A DNA stretch of 12,213 bases from assembly GCF_900545205.1 (NCBI RefSeq), contig NZ_UQYC01000058.1, positions 1 through 12,213 on the forward strand. The letters are read 5' to 3'. The translations under genes and the position numbers were made by a program. Under the pieces are notes generated by a model, which was given only the letters and a program-made list of their open reading frames with translations, was not told where the DNA came from and searched no databases. The DNA is from an uncultured Veillonella sp. GTDB lineage: Bacteria; Bacillota; Negativicutes; Veillonellales; Veillonellaceae. Shown here one piece after another: positions 6,772-12,213 of this stretch. Within the stretch, counting starts at the first letter, position 1; the number at the start of each line of letters is the position of its first letter.

Positions 6772-6785
6772 GGTAAAAGTTTACC
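6772..6785. promoter_or_regulatory. 14-bp palindrome just upstream of metN
   Basis: GGTAAA-AG-TTTACC on the plus strand, a perfect 6+2+6 inverted repeat ending about 6 nt from the metN Shine-Dalgarno. The 2-nt centre is too short for a good RNA hairpin, so a protein-binding site is more likely. A second weaker repeat, GTAAT-N8-ATTAC, lies beside it at about 6788-6805. No clear promoter hexamers flank it. Confidence 0.35.
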
Positions 6786-6808
6786 ATGTAATGAAAGTAG
6801 ATTACCTA

Positions 6809-7666
6809 TTAAGGCAAACCTTCTTCCATCAATTTTTCTAGTGCTTCGCGTAGACGAAGTGTAATAGCACCTGGTTTACCACCGGATACTGGATTTCTGT
6901 CTAGCTTAGTAATTGGGATGACACCACCAATTGTATCGGTAAAGAATAATTCGTCCGCATCATCTACAAAGGCGCGGTCAAATTCTTTTTCGATGAGAGT
7001 AATACCTAGAGATGGTGCTACGCGAGTCAAAATCATTTGGCGCGTAATACCTTTTAAGATATGATTATCTGCTGGATGCGTATACAAGATACCATCTTTG
7101 ACAGCAAACACATTGGATGTTGCACCTTCTGTACAAATGCCATCGCGGAATAACATAGCTGTATAAGCAAATTTCTTTTCCGCTTTAGTTTGAGCCAAAA
7201 TATTTGGAATCAAGTTAGTAGTCTTAACATCTACATGGTCCCAACGCTCATCAGGTAATGCAATCGCTTTTACACCTTCACCCAATTTATTAACTGCATC
7301 CATATCCAAATTACGGATAGACATAAGCATTTGTGGTTCTAGTTTGGAACGATCGTATGCATGATGGCGTGGCGCTACACCACGAGAGATTTGCAAATAA
7401 ATATAGCCCTCTTTGATTTCACTTTGCTCGATTAAAATTTCGTGCAATTCTGTTAAATCATCTGGGGTCATTTTTACTGGAATATCCATTTCACGCATAG
7501 AGCGATACAAGCGATCTTGATGGTAAGACAATGCGAAGCAACGGCCTTTTACGACACGTACCACTTCGTATACAGAGTCACCAAACAAATAACCACGGTC
7601 ATCAATACTGATAACTTTGGCACCTGGTTCAACAAACTCGCCATTAAAATATGTTAATTCTTGCAT
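6809..7666 (-). CDS. dat: D-amino-acid aminotransferase (class IV, PLP)
   Basis: 285 residues, normal for the family. It transfers the amino group between D-amino acids and 2-oxo acids, typically D-Ala + 2-oxoglutarate to pyruvate + D-Glu, in the cytoplasm. The N-terminus (YFNGEFV, DRGYLFGDSVYEVVRV with Y33) closely follows bacillary D-amino acid transaminase. K148 is the PLP Schiff-base lysine (DVKTTNLIPN) and E180 (CTEGATSNVF) matches the cofactor-binding glutamate. RGVAPRHHAY with R100 and H102 corresponds to the arginine/histidine pair that binds the substrate carboxylate in the D-specific enzyme, favouring DAAT over branched-chain aminotransferase or ADC lyase. GAGGTG sits 5 nt before the ATG. 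It heads the operon with metNI, suggesting the imported amino acid may be its substrate. Confidence 0.88.
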   Translation of the reverse strand: MQELTYFNGEFVEPGAKVISIDDRGYLFGDSVYEVVRVVKGRCFALSYHQDRLYRSMREMDIPVKMTPDDLTELHEILIEQSEIKEGYIYLQISRGVAPRHHAYDRSKLEPQMLMSIRNLDMDAVNKLGEGVKAIALPDERWDHVDVKTTNLIPNILAQTKAEKKFAYTAMLFRDGICTEGATSNVFAVKDGILYTHPADNHILKGITRQMILTRVAPSLGITLIEKEFDRAFVDDADELFFTDTIGGVIPITKLDRNPVSGGKPGAITLRLREALEKLMEEGLP

Positions 7667-7722
7667 AGGAGCACCTCTTTTTCTATATCGTTACTCTATC
7701 AAGTAGTAATCACCATGGACTT

Positions 7723-7731
7723 ATTATATCA
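7723..7731 (-). promoter_or_regulatory. extended -10 promoter of the dat-metNI operon
   Basis: The minus strand reads TGA-TATAAT, a perfect extended -10 (hexamer 7728-7723). At the standard distance no good -35 is present; that position is occupied by the inverted repeat at 7747-7768. The start point would be near 7716, with a leader of about 50 nt. Confidence 0.6.
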
Positions 7732-7746
7732 CAATTACTTTCAAAT

Positions 7747-7768
7747 TTTCACACTTTACTTTGTGAAA
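7747..7768. promoter_or_regulatory. inverted repeat on the -35 region of the dat promoter
   Basis: TTTCACA-N8-TGTGAAA, a perfect 7-bp inverted repeat with an 8-bp centre, beginning 18 bp upstream of the dat -10 hexamer. Together with the absent -35 this fits either an activator site or a repressor operator. The arms point opposite to a CRP/FNR half-site pair, so those regulators are not suggested. Confidence 0.45.
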
Positions 7769-7786
7769 GATATAACTTAGATATAC

Positions 7787-7832
7787 AAAAATCCGCTAGG
7801 ATGCCATAGCTAAAAACTATATCCTAGCGGAT
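7787..7832 (-). terminator. strong rho-independent terminator after the acyltransferase gene
   Basis: ATCCGCTAGGAT (7791-7802) and ATCCTAGCGGAT (7821-7832) form a perfect 12-bp stem, with a further ATAG/CTAT pairing inside the 18-nt loop. On the minus strand a T-run follows (7791-7787). It begins 8 nt after the acyltransferase stop and closes the DUF4127-acyltransferase operon. Confidence 0.9.
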
Positions 7833-7840
7833 GTATATTA

Positions 7841-8956
7841 TTAATGTCCCAATATAAATTTACGTAATGGTTTAGGTACATGGTTTAATGTCACGGCAGT
7901 CAAATAGGACAGGCCTAGCGCCATCACATACATAGCTAGCACATTAACTACGGTATATAAAAGATTATATTTAGCCATCACGCCAGAGATGATCAACAAC
8001 CAGAATGGATGTGCTAAATAAATACCGTAGGACTTATCCCCTATTTCTGACCAAGTAGATTCCATAGTCGCATTCATTGGTAAGGTTTGGAATAAGAACA
8101 GACTAAATAGTGTTCCCAGTCCAGTATAGAGAACACCCATTGGGCTCATTTGATGAACTGTATAAATTGCTTCAAGCACTGTATAATGCCATACGTCCAT
8201 GACATAGTAGTAGGATCCAAGCATCAATAAAATAGAGCCTACCGCACTAACACCTAATAAGTAACGATAGCGCCACATGTATTCGCATACCGTTTCATAT
8301 CGTTCAGCACATACAGCCCCCAACAAGAATATCCACACATAATGGATAACCCAATAATTAAGTCTCATATCAAAAAGATATTTCAACACAGGGTTATTAC
8401 TAAGATGTTCTGTTACCCAACGGCCGAGCATGTAAGACGAAACATAATCGATGCCAACTTGGATGATAAATAATAGAACCATCCAAAATACAGGGCGTTT
8501 TAAGATGACTTTCACCATAGCTCGCCATAGAGGCATCATCACGTAGAACCATAAGAGGATAACCATAAAGTATAAATGATACATAGACGTACCAAACAAT
8601 AGATTTACAGCCAATGGTCCAGGATGTAAATTACCTAGATTATGCGCCGTTAGTCCCGTGTAGAGCAAATAAAATACGGACCACGTAATATATGGAAATA
8701 GCACCACCTGAATACGGCGGTGCATAAATTCCTTATATGAGAATGGTCCCTCTACAGATGTATGGTAGAACAATCCAAATGCAGAGAGGAAGAAAAATGC
8801 TGGTACTCCAAAGCGCGATAGAATTTCTAAGACACTAATGAGTTCTAAATTTACAAAAGGATTTTGTAATGCGTAAGAACCTACATGAATGCCGATAACA
8901 CCGAGCATACAGAGGCCACGCATATATGTAATTTCCGGTAAAAATGCTTTTTTCAT
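7841..8956 (-). CDS. membrane acyltransferase-3 (OafA/NodX-like) family protein
   Basis: About 371 residues, almost wholly hydrophobic with roughly ten transmembrane helices. ITYMRGLCMLGVIGIHVG at the N-terminus carries R13 and H24 at the positions of the conserved arginine and catalytic histidine of acyltransferase-3 proteins; FFFLSAFGLF and the following HRRIQVVLFPY are also typical. These enzymes transfer acetyl or other acyl groups across the membrane to glycans, lipids or peptidoglycan; the acceptor is unknown. Start choice: AGGGA lies 6 nt from ATG 8956-8954, whereas the in-frame ATG at 8962 directly abuts it, so MKKAFLP is preferred. The intervening space after the DUF4127 stop is only 16 nt, and a strong terminator follows. 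The pair probably acts on a common cell-envelope target, which is inference. Confidence 0.85.
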   Translation of the reverse strand: MKKAFLPEITYMRGLCMLGVIGIHVGSYALQNPFVNLELISVLEILSRFGVPAFFFLSAFGLFYHTSVEGPFSYKEFMHRRIQVVLFPYITWSVFYLLYTGLTAHNLGNLHPGPLAVNLLFGTSMYHLYFMVILLWFYVMMPLWRAMVKVILKRPVFWMVLLFIIQVGIDYVSSYMLGRWVTEHLSNNPVLKYLFDMRLNYWVIHYVWIFLLGAVCAERYETVCEYMWRYRYLLGVSAVGSILLMLGSYYYVMDVWHYTVLEAIYTVHQMSPMGVLYTGLGTLFSLFLFQTLPMNATMESTWSEIGDKSYGIYLAHPFWLLIISGVMAKYNLLYTVVNVLAMYVMALGLSYLTAVTLNHVPKPLRKFILGH

Positions 8957-8972
8957 GTCCATTCCCTATTCA

Positions 8973-10787
8973 TTATTGACCAGGTACAACTGCAGGTGTT
9001 GGCACAAGGCGTGGACCTTGAGATGTTGTAGCCGGTTGTTTAACTACTGGAATTACAGATGATATAGTTTGAGCAGCTGTTTTCTTCGCTGGTTGAGCAG
9101 GTTGTGCTGGCGCAGCTTGACCATTCGCTTTAGCTGCTTCCTCAGCCTTAGCCTTAGCTTCTGCCTCAGCTTTAGCTTTCGCTTCTGCTTCACGTTTCAA
9201 GCGCAATTCTTTTTCAAGAGGTACCACTGGTTTATCGTAGATCGTAATATCTGTTTCGAATAGGCGACCCCAAGGGAATGTAGCTTTTACTGTACGAGGA
9301 TCGATTTTGAGATATTTTTCAGCGAAGTCTTGAATTCGTTCGCCTAAGTAGCTTTCAAGACGTTCATTTAACTCGCCAGAATAACGTACATTATCTGTGC
9401 GAATAGAGTCTTGCATACGGTAAATATCTTTGCGGATATTTGCTTGGTACGCCCAGTTATCCAAATATTGTTGAGTCAACATTTTGCGGTGACCTTCTGG
9501 GCTCATAGTTTTGAGCAATACCCCTTGCGCAATGGCGTAGCCTACCGTATTACTTGCGGTATTCCAACCATTGTACGCACCGATTTTGTATAACATATCG
9601 CGTTTGTACATAGCAGATACTAATGTATTGTCCGCACCATTGTTATAAGCAATATCAGCAACGCTTACGTTTACACCAGAATCAACAGCTTGTTGAATTC
9701 GATCTACGAAAGCATTTGTAGAATTAGAAATCATCGGGAAGTTCTCGAAGCTTTCAGATTCACCAGTGCTTGTAGTAAGTGGTGTATTCACTGCTAACAA
9801 CACAGTTGGTTTGCCTTGTGTCACCATTGTGCCACCTACGGCCTCAACGTGTTGAGCAATTGTTTTATCGATGGTTTGGTCTTCGTAACCTGGCAATGTT
9901 TTGCCGCCACCACCGAGTGGATAAATTACGGAGAATGTAGGTTTTTCTGTACTTTCATCTGTACGAGAACGAGCCATCAACAAGAGCCCAAGTTGGTCGG
10001 CACCAGGGAAGCTACCATATTTCTCAGCAGGAATATCCTTAGAGTATTTACTTAAGTAACGACCTTCTAATGCAGATTGGGACAATTGAGATGTATCATC
10101 ATGGCCCAATGCAAAGTAATCGAATACACCGCTACGAGTTTCGTCGATCAACTCTTTGTTGATTTTCATATTTTTTTGACGGCGGTCAAACCAGTCTTGT
10201 AGATATTCTACAGGAACAGAGGCTTGAAGACTCATCAATTTTTGAGTTTCCTCTTGTGTTAAGGAACCAGAGTCTAATTTATCTTGCAATGCGGCAATTT
10301 GGAAGATAGTAGGACCATATTCCGCATAGTAAGCTGGTTCAGTGCCGCCACCACTGGCACGTGGAGAACGCATTACAGTACCGAAGCCATAAATACGTAC
10401 TTTTTTGTTGCGAGCTTTTAAGGACTCAATGCGTTTTAAACGGCTTTCCAATGTGGAAAGTGGAATGTTGTGTTTACGAGAGTCTACAAGACCACCATAA
10501 ATAAGCGTATCTGTACTCAATACCATCACATCAGCACGGCCTGCATTTTGTTCAACCCAAGCCATGATTTGATCCGCTTGACCTTGGTAATTCTTACCAG
10601 AAATCAAATTTTGAGGTGGTGTCAATATAGTCATACCTGCTTCACGAGCTGTATCTACAGTATATTGTAAGCTTACAGGGCGATCATCTTGAGGTACGTA
10701 CAACACGGTTTCCGCATCAATATTAATAGATGTACCAGTAGCGATAGCTGCAGCCATAAGTGCTACTTTCAACCATTTATTCGTCAT
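8973..10787 (-). CDS. exported DUF4127 family protein with charged/proline-rich tail
   Basis: 604 residues. A signal peptide or N-terminal anchor covers residues 1-25 (KWLK then a hydrophobic run, possible cleavage after IDA). The main body (about 26-520) resembles DUF4127, a family without assigned function as far as I know. It has conspicuous conserved-looking acidic and glycine motifs: YVPQDDRPV (30-38), LSTDTLIYGGL (90-100), MRSPRASGGG, ALGHDDTSQLSQS, YPLGGGGKTLPGYEDQ and DIAYNNGADNTLV. The clustered Asp/Asn/His suggest an enzyme, possibly hydrolytic. Residues 524-604 form an unusual tail: a Lys/Glu/Ala helix of the TolA-linker kind, then Ala/Pro/Gln-rich sequence. AAGGAGA is 8 nt before the ATG. 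It is followed by the acyltransferase in one operon. An extracytoplasmic role on envelope glycans is inferred from the export signal and neighbour only. Confidence 0.8.
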   Translation of the reverse strand: MTNKWLKVALMAAAIATGTSINIDAETVLYVPQDDRPVSLQYTVDTAREAGMTILTPPQNLISGKNYQGQADQIMAWVEQNAGRADVMVLSTDTLIYGGLVDSRKHNIPLSTLESRLKRIESLKARNKKVRIYGFGTVMRSPRASGGGTEPAYYAEYGPTIFQIAALQDKLDSGSLTQEETQKLMSLQASVPVEYLQDWFDRRQKNMKINKELIDETRSGVFDYFALGHDDTSQLSQSALEGRYLSKYSKDIPAEKYGSFPGADQLGLLLMARSRTDESTEKPTFSVIYPLGGGGKTLPGYEDQTIDKTIAQHVEAVGGTMVTQGKPTVLLAVNTPLTTSTGESESFENFPMISNSTNAFVDRIQQAVDSGVNVSVADIAYNNGADNTLVSAMYKRDMLYKIGAYNGWNTASNTVGYAIAQGVLLKTMSPEGHRKMLTQQYLDNWAYQANIRKDIYRMQDSIRTDNVRYSGELNERLESYLGERIQDFAEKYLKIDPRTVKATFPWGRLFETDITIYDKPVVPLEKELRLKREAEAKAKAEAEAKAKAEEAAKANGQAAPAQPAQPAKKTAAQTISSVIPVVKQPATTSQGPRLVPTPAVVPGQ

Positions 10788-10809
10788 AAATCAAATCTCC
10801 TTCTGTGTA

Positions 10810-10828
10810 GCGAGTACTCCCGACTCGC
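10810..10828 (-). other. leader stem-loop before the DUF4127 gene
   Basis: GCGAGT (10810-10815) and ACTCGC (10823-10828) form a perfect 6-bp, GC-rich stem with a 7-nt loop in the mRNA leader. It ends 7 nt before the Shine-Dalgarno at 10802-10796. No U-run follows, so it is not a terminator. It could protect the 5' end or modulate ribosome access. Confidence 0.4.
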
Positions 10829-10869
10829 GAAATGAACTGTTTTATAATACTCTCTTTTTCTGACACTTT

Positions 10870-10884
10870 TATGAAATGTTCATA
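10870..10884. promoter_or_regulatory. palindrome just downstream of the DUF4127 start point
   Basis: TATGAA-ATG-TTCATA, a perfect 6+3+6 inverted repeat about 8-22 bp downstream of the predicted transcription start. The location suits a roadblock-type repressor site. No regulator family is recognised. Confidence 0.35.
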
Positions 10885-10898
10885 TGCTCAATAGTATA

Positions 10899-10926
10899 AT
10901 TATATCATTTGACTATTATTTCGCAA
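10899..10926 (-). promoter_or_regulatory. extended -10 promoter of the DUF4127-acyltransferase operon
   Basis: The minus strand reads TGA-TATAAT with the hexamer at 10904-10899, preceded after a 16-nt spacer by TTGCGA (10926-10921; four of six consensus bases). The -35 lies inside the last codons of the upstream membrane-protein gene. Transcription from near 10892 gives a leader of about 105 nt. Confidence 0.6.
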
Positions 10927-11563
10927 CTGGCTTGGTTTTCCCTACCTTAGGCAGACTCCAATTGTACTTGATGGCTAACAAACGGATAACGAGTACCACT
11001 GTGAAAGCACCATATACGGCCATACTGTCCCAACTAGATGTAACCATAAGATAATAAACGATGCCGCCAATAATACTAGGCAAGGCATATACATCCTCTT
11101 TCAAAACAGATGGGATGCGTTGCGCCAACATATCGCGGATAATACCGCCACCAACAGCAGTGATTGTACCGAGCAACACAATAAAGATAGGCAACTCTGG
11201 ATAGAGTTTAAAACCTGCAGAAGCACCTGTAACGGTAAATGATGCTAAGCCTAATGCATCGGCTAGCAAATAACTAGCTCGACTACGAGGACCCATCGCA
11301 TGCTTGCGGTATCGGCTATTATAAATCAAGAACACAATAACTGTTACAGCTAAGACAACCGTTACGTACACCACATTTCGCAGTGAGTTTGGCGGAAAAT
11401 AACCGAGCAATACATCCCGTACAATACCGCCACCGATAGCCGTAGCCAACGCCAAGACGGCCATACCAAATATATCCATCTTCCGAGCTACCCCAACAAG
11501 CGCACCGGATACAGCAAAGGCAATGGTGCCAATCATATCAAACATATACCATATAATATCCAT
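10916..11563 (-). CDS. UPF0126/PF03458 membrane protein (TRIC/glycine transporter-like)
   Basis: 215 residues with about six to seven helices arranged as an internal duplication: residues 9-54 (FDMIGTIAFAVSGA, then GGGIVRD at 44-50) correspond to 102-148 (ADALGLASFTVTGA, then GGGIIRD at 138-144), an offset of 94. This is the PF03458 architecture, whose members are annotated as trimeric intracellular cation channel-like or glycine transporter-like proteins; the substrate is uncertain. Start choice: a GGGGG Shine-Dalgarno at 11568-11572 lies 4 nt before ATG 11563-11561, giving the normal family length. An upstream in-frame start at 11653 would add 30 residues and overlap tadA. It is divergent from tadA. 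No terminator is visible after it, so some read-through into the DUF4127 operon is possible. Confidence 0.87.
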   Translation of the reverse strand: MDIIWYMFDMIGTIAFAVSGALVGVARKMDIFGMAVLALATAIGGGIVRDVLLGYFPPNSLRNVVYVTVVLAVTVIVFLIYNSRYRKHAMGPRSRASYLLADALGLASFTVTGASAGFKLYPELPIFIVLLGTITAVGGGIIRDMLAQRIPSVLKEDVYALPSIIGGIVYYLMVTSSWDSMAVYGAFTVVLVIRLLAIKYNWSLPKVGKTKPVAK

Positions 11564-11582
11564 AATTCCCCCATATAATCTA

Positions 11583-11612
11583 TTCGCATAACTGCGCACA
11601 CTGTGATAGACT
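11583..11612 (+). promoter_or_regulatory. weak candidate promoter for tadA
   Basis: TTCGCA (11583-11588), an 18-nt spacer, then TAGACT (11607-11612) preceded by TGA, an extended -10 form. Each hexamer matches four of six consensus bases. The start point would be near 11619, giving a leader of about 28 nt. A TATAAT at 11574-11579 is an alternative but has no matching -35. Confidence 0.35.
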
Positions 11613-11623
11613 TTATGTAAGAT

Positions 11624-11653
11624 ATTATACATGAAGAGGTATGCCAATGACAA
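11624..11653 (-). promoter_or_regulatory. promoter of the UPF0126 gene, overlapping the tadA start
   Basis: The minus strand reads TTGTCA (11653-11648), an 18-nt spacer, then TATAAT (11629-11624): five of six and six of six consensus matches. The -35 coincides with the first codons of tadA and the spacer covers the tadA ribosome binding site. The UPF0126 leader would be about 53 nt. Confidence 0.65.
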
Positions 11654-12189
11654 AAGACATTACTGTAGACATTGAAAATATGGATGAACGCTCTCGCGAC
11701 GAGTATTTTATGGCCATCGCTATGGAAGAAGCGCGCAAGGCTTATACTCTTGGGGAAATTCCTATCGGTGCCATTCTTGTAAAAGACAATATCATCGTTT
11801 CACGCCATCACAATCGTCGTGAACTCGATCATGATGCAACGGCTCATGCAGAGGTTCTCGTAATCCGCGAAGCATGCGATGTCCTAAAGCGCTGGCGGTT
11901 GACTGGTTGTACCCTGTATGTTACGATAGAGCCGTGTCCGATGTGCGCTGGAGCCATTATCAACAGTCGTATTGATCGCGTTGTATATGGTGCAAGTGAT
12001 TACAAAGGAGGCGCCGTAGAATCGCTATTCAATGTGCTCTCTCATCCAGGTTTAAATCATGAGCCTGAACTGGCATCTGGTGTGCTTGGTGATGAATGTA
12101 GCCAAATTATGAAAGACTTCTTTAAAGAGCGCCGTAAAGCACGGAGGAGTACCCAAGAGGCTGAAGGGTCCGCACTCGAAATGCGGTAG
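11647..12189 (+). CDS. tadA: tRNA-specific adenosine deaminase
   Basis: Deaminates A34 to inosine in tRNA-Arg(ACG), allowing one tRNA to read several CGN codons. It has the zinc/proton-shuttle motif TAHAEV (H67, E69) and the zinc cysteines in PCPMCAGAI; NRRE precedes the first motif as in TadA, although DPTAHAE here is DATAHAE. Length is 180 residues, longer than the usual 150-170. Start choice: AGAGG lies about 6 nt before ATG 11647, while the in-frame ATG 11641 directly abuts it. The end is unusual: the last roughly 15 codons (ending EGSALEMR) and the TAG stop (12187-12189) are inside the following tRNA-Ser gene, so the C-terminal tail is dictated by tRNA sequence. Confidence 0.92.
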   Translation: MTKDITVDIENMDERSRDEYFMAIAMEEARKAYTLGEIPIGAILVKDNIIVSRHHNRRELDHDATAHAEVLVIREACDVLKRWRLTGCTLYVTIEPCPMCAGAIINSRIDRVVYGASDYKGGAVESLFNVLSHPGLNHEPELASGVLGDECSQIMKDFFKERRKARRSTQEAEGSALEMR

Positions 12190-12213
12190 GTCGGGCAACC
12201 GGCGCGAGGGTTC
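12143..12213 (+). tRNA. tRNA-Ser (anticodon CGA), 3' end cut by the window
   Basis: GGAGGAG (12143-12149) is the 5' acceptor strand, followed by T8-A9 and a D-arm. The anticodon stem CCGCA/TGCGG (12170-12174 and 12182-12186) encloses the loop CTCGAAA, so the anticodon is CGA at 12177-12179 and reads UCG. A long class II variable arm follows (GTCGG-GCAA-CCGGC), which marks a serine tRNA. The T-stem 5' strand GAGGG and TTC (positions 54-56) end at the window edge. The 3' T-stem, acceptor strand and CCA are outside. It overlaps the end of tadA by 47 nt and has no visible promoter of its own. Confidence 0.93.

Noticed and set aside
6754..6808. SAM or T-box riboswitch before metN
   Set aside because: The gap is only 55 nt and lacks the conserved structures of either; only short palindromes are present.
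7747..7768. CRP/FNR binding site
   Set aside because: The half-sites are in outward order (TCACA then TGTGA) with 8-bp spacing, the reverse of the CRP-type arrangement.
9069..9263. Plus-strand open frame rich in Ser/Leu/Cys/Phe
   Set aside because: It mirrors the Lys/Glu/Ala tail of the DUF4127 gene on the other strand and has no start signals.
11564..11653. 30-residue extension of the UPF0126 protein
   Set aside because: It would overlap the tadA start and its own promoter; length and Shine-Dalgarno support ATG 11563.
1..12213. CRISPR array, insertion sequence, toxin-antitoxin or phage genes
   Set aside because: No regularly spaced direct repeats, transposase motifs, terminal inverted repeats or small toxin pairs were seen on either strand.

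Overview
The window looks like chromosomal DNA of a Firmicute of the Negativicutes type, most plausibly Veillonella. This rests on moderate-to-low GC, strong AGGAGG-type ribosome binding sites, sigma-A-like promoters often with an extended -10 (TGnTATAAT), and the gene set (DUF4127 protein, YerC-type TrpR relative, class IV aminotransferase with MetNI). The genus is an inference from general familiarity, not a search. No mobile element, CRISPR array, prophage or rRNA is visible. Almost all genes are on the minus strand; only tadA and a truncated tRNA-Ser at the right edge are on the plus strand.

Layout in the direction of minus-strand transcription (right to left): (1) a PF03458/UPF0126 membrane protein (11563-10916), divergent from tadA, whose own promoter overlaps the tadA start; (2) an exported DUF4127 protein with a TolA-like charged tail, followed 10 nt later by an integral-membrane acyltransferase-3 protein, closed by a strong terminator (7787-7832); (3) a probable six-gene operon of D-amino acid aminotransferase, MetN, MetI, a TrpR/YerC-type regulator, a TSUP-family exporter and a short-chain dehydrogenase (7666-3128), with tight spacing or overlaps from metN onward and no MetQ; (4) a two-gene operon of a DUF697-like membrane protein with a long 7/11-residue repeat tail and a small DUF1232 protein, ending in a terminator (1729-1762); (5) a hotdog thioesterase, glutamate racemase (overlapping by 8 nt) and a membrane-anchored protein cut by the left edge, driven by a near-consensus promoter embedded in a palindrome.

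On the plus strand, tadA (tRNA adenosine deaminase) runs into a serine tRNA gene with anticodon CGA: its last codons and stop lie inside the tRNA. The tRNA is truncated by the window end after position 56.

Functionally the window joins cell-wall D-amino acid metabolism (racemase, D-amino acid aminotransferase), methionine-type ABC uptake with a possible sulfur link (MetNI, TSUP), envelope modification (DUF4127, acyltransferase) and tRNA editing. Most of it is ordinary core-genome content. I do not see a clear undescribed defence or mobile system. The points most worth a second look are the tadA/tRNA overlap, the dat-metNI-yerC-TSUP-SDR gene order, the hendecad-repeat protein, the atypical MurI motifs, and several palindromes placed on promoters.
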